Source of the DNA: Shewanella schlegeliana
GTDB taxonomy: Bacteria; Pseudomonadota; Gammaproteobacteria; Enterobacterales; Shewanellaceae
NCBI RefSeq assembly: GCF_016765635.1
Contig: NZ_JAESVD010000002.1
Coordinates: 248,001 to 312,000 of the forward strand
Length of the DNA stretch: 64,000 bases
Direction: 5' to 3'
The notes under the pieces were generated by a model. It made no database searches. It saw nothing but the letters and a program-made list of their open reading frames with translations, and had not been told where the DNA came from. Position 1 is the first letter of the stretch, and the number at the start of each line of letters is the position of its first letter. A program made the translations under genes and the position numbers. This document shows, one piece after another, positions 8,866 through 17,452 of this stretch.

Positions 8866-9398
8866 TCTCTAACGTTTGCCATCAGGAATGCGTCGATATA
8901 TTCGCCATCACGGAAAGCATATTCACGCATTTCTCCCTCAATCACAAAGCCATGCTTTTTATAGAGACTGATCGCTAAGTGATTATCCGTGTAGACCTCA
9001 AGCTCAATCCGCCTCACCGCAAGCCAGTTTTGCGCCAATGACACCATGGTATCGAGTAGTGCCGAAGCAATACCAATTCCACGGTACGCCTCATGTACCG
9101 CCATACCGATATTGGCCACATGCTTTCGCCGCGGATTGCTAAACACTTCCATCCCTATTTGACCTACAACCTCGCCATCCCTAATAGCCACTAGGCTGTA
9201 AAAGTTTTCAGGTAAATCCATCAAACGTTTCTGCCACAACTGCAGAGATGGAAAAGGCTGTTGTAGTGTCTCTCTGTAACAACTAGGCTGACTGTATAGC
9301 TGACAGATCCCTTTAATATCTGCATCCAAGCTGTGACGAATATCAATATCTACCAAATTAGTTTTCACCACATCCAGTGGTATATGCGAGTCTGCCAC
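8862..9398 (-). CDS. GNAT-family N-acetyltransferase
   Basis: The protein of about 178 residues has the GNAT fold: an acetyl-CoA-binding motif A in GMAVHEAYRGIGIASALL (the R/Q-x-x-G-x-G/A loop), followed by the IELEVYTDNHLAISLYKKHGF strand-helix region typical of RimJ/SpeG/YhhY-like enzymes. The substrate could be a small molecule amine or a protein amino group. The start is decided by AAGGAG six bases before the GTG at 9398; a TTG at 9413 overlaps that ribosome site and is unlikely. Not in an operon. Confidence 0.82.
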   Translation of the reverse strand: MADSHIPLDVVKTNLVDIDIRHSLDADIKGICQLYSQPSCYRETLQQPFPSLQLWQKRLMDLPENFYSLVAIRDGEVVGQIGMEVFSNPRRKHVANIGMAVHEAYRGIGIASALLDTMVSLAQNWLAVRRIELEVYTDNHLAISLYKKHGFVIEGEMREYAFRDGEYIDAFLMANVRD

Positions 9399-9526
9399 AG
9401 AATTCTCCTTCAACTCAGCGTTACCCCAATAGGTTAACTTTCAAAAAAACACCTTACATGTCAATACCTAATGAGCATGAATATTTCACTTCCTTTATTT
9501 AGCAGATGAAACAAGGGTGAAAATTG

Positions 9527-9542
9527 GTTAATTTACAACCTG
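9527..9542. promoter_or_regulatory. Imperfect direct repeat upstream of mipA, copy 1
   Basis: GTTAATTTACAACCTG is repeated with small changes as GTTAATTTTGTAACCCTG at 9614-9631. Both stand upstream of the MipA-DUF3019-kinase module and could bind its own OmpR-type regulator, which usually recognises direct repeats. This is inference only. Confidence 0.25.
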
Positions 9543-9613
9543 TATCAGTTTGCAACAAATTTCTTATCTAACATGCTGCTTTTTCTAATAGATGATACTC
9601 TATGGATTCATTT

Positions 9614-9631
9614 GTTAATTTTGTAACCCTG
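9614..9631. promoter_or_regulatory. Imperfect direct repeat upstream of mipA, copy 2
   Basis: GTTAATTTTGTAACCCTG ends 14 bases before the mipA ATG. It resembles the copy at 9527-9542 and contains TGTAAC, which is half of the E. coli RstA box. Weak support. Confidence 0.25.
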
Positions 9632-9645
9632 AGTCGAATTTTTTA

Positions 9646-10521
9646 ATGCCATATTTATTAGCGCTTATATTTGCTATCAGCCTATATTCAGGGGCTAGCT
9701 CAGCGAGCATACCGACAAGCTGTGACAATAACACCGATTGTATTGAAGTCGGACGGTGGGATCTCGGCTTTACTCTTGGCTACGGCAATAAGTCTAACCC
9801 CCTCAAAGATTACAAAGATATTCCGCTCTATCTAGTACCAACCATCGCCTACTATGGTGATAGCTGGTTCTTTGATAATGGCAATATTGGTTACACCTTA
9901 GCAGAGGGTGAGAACTACACTGTCAACCTCGTCACTACCTTTAGTAACGACAGCGCCTTCTTCTATCGTTGGGATCCTTCGAATATATTCCTATTAAGTG
10001 GTAGCAACAATCAGCGTGCCGTTTCACCTATTGTCTCTACGTTCGGCAGCAGAATGGCACCAGAACCTGTTATCGGTGAATTGGAAAATCGAAACTTTAC
10101 ATATCTTGGCGGAGCCGAGGCTTTTATTTACACCCGATTTGGTATAGTGCATGCCAGCGTCGCTCATGATATTTTAGACGTTCATGGCGGCCTTGAGTCT
10201 AAATTGAAGTGGTTCTACAACATTCCTTTAGATAAATGGAATTTTGAATTTGCTGCCGTATTAGACTGGAAGAGTAAAGAGGTTGTCGATTACTACTACG
10301 GTGTAAGACCGAGTGAGAGCCTCTACTAGAATCAAGAATATCAAGCGGAGTCAGCATTGAATAAGAGCATAGAGTTTACGGGACAGTATGTACTCACTGA
10401 AAACTGGAATTTACTCTTAGTTGCTCGTTACACTGATATTGCCGACGAAATCGTCGACAGTCCTCTTGTCGATAAAGATTACACTACCACCTATTTTGTA
10501 GGCGCAGCGTATAGGTTCTAA
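9646..10521 (+). pseudogene. MipA/OmpV-family outer-membrane protein gene interrupted by an in-frame amber codon
   Basis: Codons 1-227 encode a signal peptide and a MipA/OmpV-type barrel (EVGRWDLGFTLGYG near residue 32; YLVPTIAYYGDSWFFDNG; VDYYYGVRPSES at the end). Codon 228 at 10327-10329 is TAG. The same frame then continues for 63 more sense codons and ends at TAA 10519-10521 with ...TTYFVGAAYRF, that is, with the terminal phenylalanine required by outer-membrane barrels. The YYYGV segment is followed in intact relatives by about 60 more residues, so the missing end is exactly the part beyond the TAG. A single base change explains it. The truncated product would lack the last barrel strands and probably not insert. 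MipA-family proteins bind MltA-type lytic transglycosylases or act as porin-like proteins. The next three genes follow closely and are intact. Confidence 0.8.
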
Positions 10522-10526
10522 CTCGA

Positions 10527-10943
10527 GTGTTTTCAAAATTCAAACTAATATTTTCGTGTTTGCTTTTGGGCTCACTCATGAGTGCGACGGCTGCGGCAAT
10601 TGATAGCACTGAAGACTCGGCACCTGATCTTCGGCTTTCTCCAGAACTCTGTATCACATCAGAGAATGCGCAGTCCTGCGATATTGAAGTCACCTTAGAA
10701 TGGGAAATGTTAACCGGACAAACAATCTGTATTATTTCTGATTACAAAAACCTAAAAAAATGGTGTTCTCCTTCACCAGATATTCACTCTTTGACCATCA
10801 ATATTAGCTCAGACCGAGATATTCAGTTTGTAATGATAGACAAAGATACCCACGAAACATTAGCAGGTGTAAAATTGAAAGTTACACCAGCCTCTTCGCC
10901 TCAAGTTAGGCGACGATATCGCAACCCATGGAGCTTATTCTAA
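10527..10943 (+). CDS. DUF3019 exported protein
   Basis: A 138-residue protein with a clear signal peptide (hydrophobic FSCLLLGSLMSATAAA) and a mature part whose LRLSPELCITSENAQSCDIEVTLEW and GQTICIISDYKNLKKWC regions match DUF3019. Four cysteines in the mature part could form two disulphides, which fits a periplasmic protein. It starts with GTG five bases after the full-length mipA frame ends and its TAA overlaps the response-regulator ATG (TAATG), so all four genes form one operon. Function unknown; the context suggests an accessory or signal protein for the kinase. Confidence 0.75.
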   Translation: MFSKFKLIFSCLLLGSLMSATAAAIDSTEDSAPDLRLSPELCITSENAQSCDIEVTLEWEMLTGQTICIISDYKNLKKWCSPSPDIHSLTINISSDRDIQFVMIDKDTHETLAGVKLKVTPASSPQVRRRYRNPWSLF

Positions 10944-11656
10944 TGACCAATTCTCAATCTACGCATAGAGTGTTATTAGTCGAAGATGATATTCGTTTGG
11001 CCAATTTGATTGTCGATTTCTTAAAATCACATGGCATGCACGTTGAAGTAGAGCGTAGAGGCGATACGGTACTGACCCGCCTAATTAACTACAAACCAGA
11101 CATTATCTTGCTAGATATTATGCTTCCAGGTATGGACGGTTTGACCCTATGTGAAAAGCTACCAGACTACTTTGCCGGTCCTATCCTGTTAATGAGCGCC
11201 CTAGGCTCAAATGAAGACCAGATTAAGGGCTTAGAGTTAGGTGCCGATGATTATGTCGTTAAGCCTGTTGATCCAGCTCTATTAGTTGCGCGCATTAATA
11301 ACTTACTTCGTCGCCAAGCAAAACCTGCACAAGTTGAATCACACTGCCTCAGCTTTGGCAAATTAAGCATAGACCCACATACTCAGGCCATTCGTTTAGG
11401 TGATACCGAAGTTGACCTAACCAGCCATGAATTTGAGTTACTTTGGCTGCTAGCATCACAGGCAGGTCAAGTCATGAGTCGCCAATATATCTACCAATAC
11501 CTGCTTAATATCGATTTTGACGGTAAAGATAGAAAGATCGATGTGCGGATCTCTCGCCTAAGAAAGAAATTGGGCGATAATATTGAAACACCATTTAGGA
11601 TTAAGACCGTATGGGGCCAAGGTTATCTATTCGCACCTGAAGCGTGGAATAATTAG
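10943..11656 (+). CDS. OmpR/PhoB-family response regulator
   Basis: 237 residues: a receiver domain (about 9-125) with the acidic pair in LLVEDD, phospho-acceptor Asp58 in IILLDIMLPGMDG, the switch Ser in LLMSALG and Lys in YVVKPVDP; then a winged-helix DNA-binding domain (about 140-235) with VDLTSHEFELLWLLA and KTVWGQGYLF. The start at 10943 overlaps the previous stop by one base and has GGAG nine bases upstream. It is the obvious partner of the kinase 19 bases downstream. Closest in type to RstA; target genes probably include its own operon. Confidence 0.92.
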   Translation: MTNSQSTHRVLLVEDDIRLANLIVDFLKSHGMHVEVERRGDTVLTRLINYKPDIILLDIMLPGMDGLTLCEKLPDYFAGPILLMSALGSNEDQIKGLELGADDYVVKPVDPALLVARINNLLRRQAKPAQVESHCLSFGKLSIDPHTQAIRLGDTEVDLTSHEFELLWLLASQAGQVMSRQYIYQYLLNIDFDGKDRKIDVRISRLRKKLGDNIETPFRIKTVWGQGYLFAPEAWNN

Positions 11657-11675
11657 GCCTGCGCATTAATAAAAG

Positions 11676-12944
11676 ATGAAGCGTCTTTTTCTTAGTCTCT
11701 ATCTTCTGCTCAGCATTGGCTTTTTAGGCATTGGCTGGACACTCGATAATTTATGGCAAAACAATGTCGACGAAAAAGGTGTACTCGATGCACCTTTAGT
11801 CGCTTTGGCGCAAGTATTAGCAACTCTGCCACCAGCTGAGCGCCAAGAGATGCTAGACACTATCAAAGCCGACCCTGACTTTCCCCTGACTCTACTCGAT
11901 TCTGACCAGGTGGCATTTTCTAACGAACAGCTTTTCGGTCCTGATAAAGTGATTGCGACCCCTTATGACATCAACCACGAACTTCAATTTGTGGCTGTGG
12001 GTGAGCAAGTGTTAATGGCCGGACCTATCGCAATCGACCCTGCAGCTAGCTTGCGAAGTATCTACAATATTTTCTTCTATCTGTTATTGGCTTTTATCGC
12101 GCTAATTTGGGTTTGGCCACTGTCGAAAGACCTTAAGATTTTGCGTAAAGCTACCAAAGAGTTTGGCCAAGCCAACTGGAACACTCGGATCCAGTTAACC
12201 AAACGTTCTCAGGTATTGCCGCTAGCGAACACCTTTAACGATATGGCCGCTCATATTAGTGCGCTTATCGAAAACCAAAAGCATCTCTCTAATGCCGTTT
12301 CTCATGAAATACGCACTCCGCTGGCTCGACTCAAATTTGCCTTAGCCTTGCTGCCTCAATACTGCCAACCAGAGTCCGATGTCACTAAGCGTCAACGCTT
12401 CTTAGATGAGATGCAGCTCGATATAAAAGAGATGGAAAATCTTCTACAAGAACTGCTCACCTACGCCAGTCTTGAGACCCAGCGAGAGTCGCTCAACTTC
12501 GAGCGCTGTGATTTAAATAGTCTAGTGGCGCAAACCATCAGACGGTTACAGAGCCATCACCCTACGCCCATCATTCTCGATGAGCCAGAGCACACTATTT
12601 ACTTAGTTGCTGAGCCATCTCTAGTAGAGCGTGCGCTGCAAAACCTCATCACCAATGCACAGCGATTTTCAATAGACGATATTATCGTTAAGATCTCACA
12701 AGACAGTGATGGCGTGACCCTGTCGGTTACCGATGATGGTGAAGGGATTCTAGAAGAGGATCAGAGTAAAATTTTTGAGCCATTCTACCGTAGCGCAAGC
12801 AGTAAAAATGGCAATAAGGGTCATGGTCTCGGCTTAGCGATAATCAAGCGGATTATGGATAGGCATCATGCTGAGGTGAGTCTGCAAAGCCGCCCAGGCT
12901 TTACCCAATTTACCCTATTCTGGCCTGCGGTTAATCAAGCTTAA
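11676..12944 (+). CDS. RstB-like sensor histidine kinase
   Basis: A 422-residue inner-membrane kinase: helix 1 at about residues 3-22, a periplasmic domain of about 110 residues, helix 2 at about 128-148, a HAMP domain, a HisKA domain with His210 in AVSHEIRTPLARL, and an ATPase domain with ENLITNAQRF-like N box (QNLITNAQRF), DDGEGI and GHGLGLAI. It autophosphorylates and passes phosphate to the regulator just upstream. The periplasmic domain, not recognised in detail, presumably senses an envelope or metal signal; the MipA and DUF3019 proteins encoded in the same operon face the same compartment. Its 3' end overlaps the convergent DUF1289 gene by 14 bases. Confidence 0.92.
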   Translation: MKRLFLSLYLLLSIGFLGIGWTLDNLWQNNVDEKGVLDAPLVALAQVLATLPPAERQEMLDTIKADPDFPLTLLDSDQVAFSNEQLFGPDKVIATPYDINHELQFVAVGEQVLMAGPIAIDPAASLRSIYNIFFYLLLAFIALIWVWPLSKDLKILRKATKEFGQANWNTRIQLTKRSQVLPLANTFNDMAAHISALIENQKHLSNAVSHEIRTPLARLKFALALLPQYCQPESDVTKRQRFLDEMQLDIKEMENLLQELLTYASLETQRESLNFERCDLNSLVAQTIRRLQSHHPTPIILDEPEHTIYLVAEPSLVERALQNLITNAQRFSIDDIIVKISQDSDGVTLSVTDDGEGILEEDQSKIFEPFYRSASSKNGNKGHGLGLAIIKRIMDRHHAEVSLQSRPGFTQFTLFWPAVNQA

Positions 12945-13242
12945 AATCATCAACATCGTCACCCGGCACTATCGTAGACTTTTGACCAAAGTCCAGGCTA
13001 GTATTGACTCTGGCTCTTTCATCTAATAGCAGGGCTTTCTTAGCTTTTAGTCGCGCAAGCTGACGCCTTCGCTTGCGCTGTTTGCATAAGCGAATCACAT
13101 CATATTTTTGTGCATCTGAAAACTCTAGCCAATTAAAGCGCTCGTTTCGATTACGCAAACACCCTTTACAGTAGCCTCTAGCATCACTTTGGCATACGCC
13201 AATACAGGGGCTGGGGATCTCAAAAAACTCTAACTGCTCCAT
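12931..13242 (-). CDS. DUF1289 (YdhL-type) Cys-rich protein
   Basis: 103 residues. The N-terminal 45 residues carry the DUF1289 cysteine pattern SPCIGVCQSD...GYCKGCLR followed by a conserved Trp (FNWLEFSDAQK). The four cysteines probably bind a metal. The rest is Lys/Arg-rich, then acidic, without a known domain. Cytoplasmic; role unknown. The stop overlaps the 3' end of the kinase gene on the other strand. Confidence 0.78.
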   Translation of the reverse strand: MEQLEFFEIPSPCIGVCQSDARGYCKGCLRNRNERFNWLEFSDAQKYDVIRLCKQRKRRRQLARLKAKKALLLDERARVNTSLDFGQKSTIVPGDDVDDFKLD

Positions 13243-13357
13243 ACCTTAACCATATACTATCTTGACAATGAATGGCTAAAATAAATACAGTCATTAAAGT
13301 CCCTGTTTTAGCATTAATAAAATGTTTAACCGCTTGCCCCTTATTAGAGGTCACTCA

Positions 13358-13915
13358 ATGATGCAAAGAAAAAGACCAAGTTACCTATGTTCACTGTTAA
13401 TGATTCCGCTCTTTTTACTCGTAGCATGTAGCTCTACCCCTAAAAATGATTATGATCTCAATTATGATTTTTCCCGTTTAAAGAGCTTCTCACAGCTAGC
13501 GCCTAGCGAGAATAGCGACCCGTTGAGCGCCAGTAGAATTCAGCAAGCGATAGCCAGCTCACTGACTAGTCAAGGCTTTACCCCCCAAGCTAAGGAAGCT
13601 GACTTTAGTGTGGCCTACGGTTTTAAGGTTGAAGATAAGCCCAAGGATTCAGGCTTTTCAATTGGATTGGGAACAGGCACTTGGGGTAGTTCTGGCGGCG
13701 CAAGTATCGGCACTAGCGTGGATGTGCCAGTTGGCAGCAATACTGCAAAGATACAAACCATACAGATTGATATAATCGATCCTAAAACCAACCAGCTGAT
13801 CTGGCGCGGCACAGATAAGTTCAATTTCGATGATGGCGGAGAAGCCAAGGCGGAAGAAACTAAAGCAACGGTGGCCAAAATCCTCGCACAGTTTCCCCCT
13901 AAAACAGAGAAGTAA
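13358..13915 (+). CDS. DUF4136 lipoprotein
   Basis: About 185 residues with a lipoprotein signal: charged start (MMQRKRPSY), hydrophobic core and the lipobox LVAC followed by SSTPKN. The mature part begins with YDLNYDFSRLKSFS, then a Gly/Ser-rich stretch (GLGTGTWGSSGGASIGTS) and IQIDIIDPKTNQLIWRGT, all typical of DUF4136. The residue after the lipobox Cys is Ser, so outer-membrane sorting is expected. AGAGGT before the double ATG at 13358 sets the start, rather than the ATG at 13322. Function unknown. Confidence 0.82.
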   Translation: MMQRKRPSYLCSLLMIPLFLLVACSSTPKNDYDLNYDFSRLKSFSQLAPSENSDPLSASRIQQAIASSLTSQGFTPQAKEADFSVAYGFKVEDKPKDSGFSIGLGTGTWGSSGGASIGTSVDVPVGSNTAKIQTIQIDIIDPKTNQLIWRGTDKFNFDDGGEAKAEETKATVAKILAQFPPKTEK

Positions 13916-13992
13916 CCATAATGAACCGAACACCACGCGTTCGGTTCATCACTAAATTCCTGTAGAAAACACCATCACTCGAGCTTTGCCTA

Positions 13993-15462
13993 CTATTGAT
14001 GAGCATTAACCGTGCGCCCCTCGGCCCACAGCCTCAAGGCTTGCAGCTTCTCCCGCATCACGACTGACAGAGGACGTGTCTTCATCAGCTCTTCAACTAA
14101 AGCATACTGCTCCACTTCTCTCTCCGATGCTTTAGCCGTATAGATAGCAGAGATCACCGCCTGCTCAATCTCTGCGCCAGAGAAGCCCTGGCTCACCTTA
14201 GCAAGTTGGGCTAAATCAAACTGCATCGGCTCAAGCTGACGCCGCTGGAGATGAATGAGGAAGATAGCCTGTCGAATTTCAGCATCAGGCAGGTCGACAA
14301 AAAAGATTTCATCCATTCGTCCCTTTCGCATCAACTCAGGCGGAAGCGCACTGATATCGTTGGCCGTTGCCACCAAAAACACGTCAGATTGACGCTCTGC
14401 CATCCAAGTTAACATGGTTCCTAAAATGCGCTTAGAGGTGCCATCGTCACTACTGCCGCTGCTTAACCCCTTTTCTATTTCATCTATCCACAACACACAA
14501 GGCGACATAAGGTCGGCAAGCTCCAACGCCTTATGTAGGTTCTTCTCGGTTTCACCTATGTATTTATTATAAAGCGCTGACATATCCATCTTTAGCAGTG
14601 GTCTGTGCCACATTCCAGCAACGGCCTTGGCAGCTAAACTCTTACCACTGCCCTGCACACCGAGCAATAAGATCCCTTTCGGTTTATCCTCAAGCAACTG
14701 TGTCTGTGATGAAGGTGCTCTATGACTCAACCACTGCTTTAGGTTATGCAAACCCGCCACTTGAGAGAAATCACTGGTGTCATACTCAAAGTGCAACACG
14801 CCTTGCATATCGAGTAGGTCAAACTTGCCGCGGTTAATACTGTCCACATCCGAGTGAGTAACGGCACCATCATCGACTATCGCCTTATGGGCAAGACGTC
14901 TGGCATCATCAAAAGTGACTCCTCGCAGATTTTCAGCAAGTTTTACCACCGCACTGTCATCGACATTGAGCATTACACCTTGACTGCGCACCTTATCGAT
15001 CTGCTCATAGACAAGGTTCATCAGCTGAGCGGTATTGGGTAGCGATAGCCTAAAGTGAGCACAATAGCGTTTAATTTCAGGGGGGATTGCAAACTCATGA
15101 CTCACAAGCACGACTGTATGTTTCAGCGCTTCATATTCAAGGGCGATCTCTTTCAGTAAGCGTACATTTTTCGGCGCATTCTCTACGAAGGGATGAAAGT
15201 CGCACAATACATAGATCCCCTGCTGCGTTGTCGACTTAATCTGCCCAAGGATATCACCGGGTTCACAATTGAACTTTTGCCGCCCCATACCACCGTCGAC
15301 TCGCATTAAGCCCTGAGTAATACTCCAGCTAAATAACGGCTGATAAAGGATATTAGAGACTTTCCTGAGCAGCTCTATCACTCGATATTCCTCATAGGTC
15401 TCTATGACGATAATCGGTGTATTTGAGCGCAGCACTGCGGTGAGATCTTGAATATCTTGCAT
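13993..15462 (-). CDS. Ycf46-like AAA+ ATPase
   Basis: 489 residues. The N-terminal ~240 residues are the Ycf46-type region that begins DLTAVLRSNTPIIVIETYEEYR. The AAA+ module has Walker A GVQGSGKS (about residue 266), Walker B CVLWIDEIEKG, sensor 1 VATANDISALPPELMRKGR with the arginine finger, and the lid helix domain after FVDLPDAEIR. Ycf46 proteins of cyanobacteria and plastids help tune CO2/bicarbonate use, but the bacterial proteins outside that group are not characterised. AAGGAG five bases before the ATG sets the start. A terminator at 15515-15538 separates it from the upstream YiaV gene, so it has its own promoter. Confidence 0.85.
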   Translation of the reverse strand: MQDIQDLTAVLRSNTPIIVIETYEEYRVIELLRKVSNILYQPLFSWSITQGLMRVDGGMGRQKFNCEPGDILGQIKSTTQQGIYVLCDFHPFVENAPKNVRLLKEIALEYEALKHTVVLVSHEFAIPPEIKRYCAHFRLSLPNTAQLMNLVYEQIDKVRSQGVMLNVDDSAVVKLAENLRGVTFDDARRLAHKAIVDDGAVTHSDVDSINRGKFDLLDMQGVLHFEYDTSDFSQVAGLHNLKQWLSHRAPSSQTQLLEDKPKGILLLGVQGSGKSLAAKAVAGMWHRPLLKMDMSALYNKYIGETEKNLHKALELADLMSPCVLWIDEIEKGLSSGSSDDGTSKRILGTMLTWMAERQSDVFLVATANDISALPPELMRKGRMDEIFFVDLPDAEIRQAIFLIHLQRRQLEPMQFDLAQLAKVSQGFSGAEIEQAVISAIYTAKASEREVEQYALVEELMKTRPLSVVMREKLQALRLWAEGRTVNAHQ

Positions 15463-15514
15463 GTAACTCCTTAAGTAAAGCTCGACAAGCAGCAGGGGGA
15501 GAGCTTTCCCGAAA

Positions 15515-15538
15515 AGAAAAGGGACACTGAGGTCCCTT
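15515..15538 (-). terminator. Terminator after yiaV
   Basis: On the - strand, AAGGGAC (538-532) pairs with GTCCCTT (525-519) and is followed by a T-rich run. It lies between the YiaV-type gene and the Ycf46 gene. Confidence 0.6.
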
Positions 15539-15602
15539 ATATCAATTGTGGCTCAATTTGTACCTGCATAAGCCACAATTTAGCGCAACAATTCCAAACA
15601 GA

Positions 15603-16739
15603 TTAATGGAATAGGTAGTTGAGCCAGCCCTGCATTCTTAAGAGGACTTTACGCATGATAGAGACATGGGCAAAGTGCTCGGTATAAATAGCGGCGTGGC
15701 CCGAAACACCAGCAGGGAACTCCTTTTTAACCTCATGGTCTTCAAGTTTAATCAGTACTAACGCACGACCGCGGTTCATCACTCGTTGCGATGAGATCAG
15801 TGAACCCGATGACTGAATCTCACCTTCTGCCATTGCAGGCAGAACTTTAGCCACTTTGCCTTTGAACACCTGACCAGGGGCAGCGTCTAGGATAATCTCT
15901 GCTTCATCCCCCTCTTTTAATCTAAGTAAAGAGTTTTGCCAAAACGCACCGACAAAGGCACGTTCTTCATCGGGAATAAAGCTCAGTAGCGGTCTTAACG
16001 GCATAGGCACAGCCACAATACCTGGTCGCAGCGCCATCTGCGTGACCATACCATCGGCAGGCGCCTTAACCACGGTCTGCTCCAAGTCGAATTGCGCCTT
16101 TTCTAGCTCACCTTGAATGCCTGCAACCTTAGTGTTTACCCCATCAACATTGGACTCATAGGCTAAGCGCACTCTTAACTCTTCTGCATTTGCTGCCGTC
16201 AGCTGGGCTTCTGCTGCAAAGTAAAACTGGCGTTTATTATCTAGTTCTAGCTCTGTAAATGGTGAATTAACTCCGCCGCGTTTACGTCCTTTCTCATAAC
16301 GCTCAAATGCCGACTTGGTTCTATCCCTATCGGCCGTAGCTCGAGTCACTGCAGCCTTTGCCGTTTCCCACGCGGCTTCAAGTTGCGGCACTTCAAGCTC
16401 TGCCGCAACTAGCGCGGCACGTTTTTGTTTCACTATCGCTTGGAAAGGGGTTGGGTCGATTCTAAACAGTACATCGCCTTTCTTGATTGGCGTATTAGGC
16501 TCAACCTCCACCGACACCACAACCCCTCTAACAGCGGGGTTAATCGGCGTAGTCACAAAATACTCTTTCGCAAATGGCGTGTAGGGGTGGTTATAGTTCA
16601 TCAATAAGATCAGAGCACCAACGATAAAGATACCGCCTAATATTGCGGTCGGTACTGTCCACTTAGTCAGTGGGATCTTAAAGATTTTAAAAATAGCGAT
16701 ACAAACGGCGGTATAGGTGAGTACGAGTAGTAAATCCAT
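15603..16739 (-). CDS. yiaV: HlyD/EmrA-type membrane fusion protein, YiaV-like
   Basis: 378 residues: two N-terminal hydrophobic helices (about 4-22 and 33-50), a biotinyl-lipoyl-like half (VEVEPNTPIKKGDVLFRIDP), a long alpha-helical hairpin (about 95-215, Ala/Glu/Arg rich) and the second lipoyl half (VVKAPADGMVTQMALRPG), then a beta-barrel domain. Such adaptors bridge an inner-membrane pump and an outer-membrane channel in export. The gene begins one base after the DUF3302 gene stops, with GGAGGTG inside the end of that gene; this is the same pairing as yiaW-yiaV in E. coli. No pump gene lies nearby. Substrate unknown. Confidence 0.85.
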   Translation of the reverse strand: MDLLLVLTYTAVCIAIFKIFKIPLTKWTVPTAILGGIFIVGALILLMNYNHPYTPFAKEYFVTTPINPAVRGVVVSVEVEPNTPIKKGDVLFRIDPTPFQAIVKQKRAALVAAELEVPQLEAAWETAKAAVTRATADRDRTKSAFERYEKGRKRGGVNSPFTELELDNKRQFYFAAEAQLTAANAEELRVRLAYESNVDGVNTKVAGIQGELEKAQFDLEQTVVKAPADGMVTQMALRPGIVAVPMPLRPLLSFIPDEERAFVGAFWQNSLLRLKEGDEAEIILDAAPGQVFKGKVAKVLPAMAEGEIQSSGSLISSQRVMNRGRALVLIKLEDHEVKKEFPAGVSGHAAIYTEHFAHVSIMRKVLLRMQGWLNYLFH

Positions 16740-16740
16740 G

Positions 16741-17127
16741 TTACACCTCCGTGCTATTTGTTTGAGAAGCTGCTTTTTGAGAAGCTTCGATATTAGAAGC
16801 TTCCATCTGCGCTAGTCTTTGCTCCAATTTTCTGATGCTTTCAGTCAATCCTTGTACCTCGCTTTCTAGCACTTGCTCTTTCTCTACCACCTCTTGGAAT
16901 CCCCAGCCACGATCCTCACGGTAAAGGGTTGCCCAGATCCACAAAAATGGCCAAATAGCATGCAGGGTAAACAGGCTGACCCAGCCAGCAATATGCAGAG
17001 CATCTTGCTGTGGGTGATTACGTTTTTTGGCGATTTCATAAGGAATATCATGGATTGCGATCACTCCGTAGAAGAGAAAAATCGCAACGAAAAAAATAAT
17101 TCCTAACGCAAAATAATCTAAAAACAC
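16741..17127 (-). CDS. yiaW: DUF3302 inner-membrane protein, YiaW-like
   Basis: 128 residues with two hydrophobic helices (FLDYFALGIIFFVAIFLFYG and a second around VSLFTLHAIWPFLWIW) joined by a basic loop, IPYEIAKKRNHPQQDA, typical of DUF3302, and a C-terminal coiled-coil-like tail (EKEQVLESEVQGLTESIRKL). I start it at the GTG at 17127 because AAGGAG stands six bases before; the upstream TTG overlaps that ribosome site. It is co-transcribed with yiaV and probably forms a complex with it in the inner membrane. The longer tail than in E. coli YiaW is notable. Confidence 0.82.
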   Translation of the reverse strand: MFLDYFALGIIFFVAIFLFYGVIAIHDIPYEIAKKRNHPQQDALHIAGWVSLFTLHAIWPFLWIWATLYREDRGWGFQEVVEKEQVLESEVQGLTESIRKLEQRLAQMEASNIEASQKAASQTNSTEV

Positions 17128-17452
17128 GGCGCACTCCTTTTTCAACCGTTATTACGGCAATCGAGCCTAGCGAACATTCTAGCAACATATTGGCAATATT
17201 AAGCCGATAAATCCATTTTTTTTGATTAAAAACCGCACATTAGCGATGACAAATTTATCAAGGCTGAGTGATCTTGCGCACAGTTGCCATTAAATCTAGC
17301 CTCGACAAATAGGCGGCACGTTACACTACGCCCAAAAAAGTTGGCAGCCTAAAAGTCGTAAGAAAAAGTGGCTTCCAACATGTTGCACAGCTGAAAGCCT
17401 TATCAGTCCAGCAACCAATAACTATTCCCTACAATCTAAAAAGGTAAACACA
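17128..17452. other. Divergent intergenic region yiaW / purT
   Basis: No gene visible. It must contain both promoters. I looked for a PurR-type operator (ACGCAAACGTTTGCGT-like) ahead of purT and found none. Confidence 0.5.

Noticed and set aside
17146..17452. A PurR operator ahead of purT
   Set aside because: No sequence close to ACGCAAACGTTTGCGT was found.
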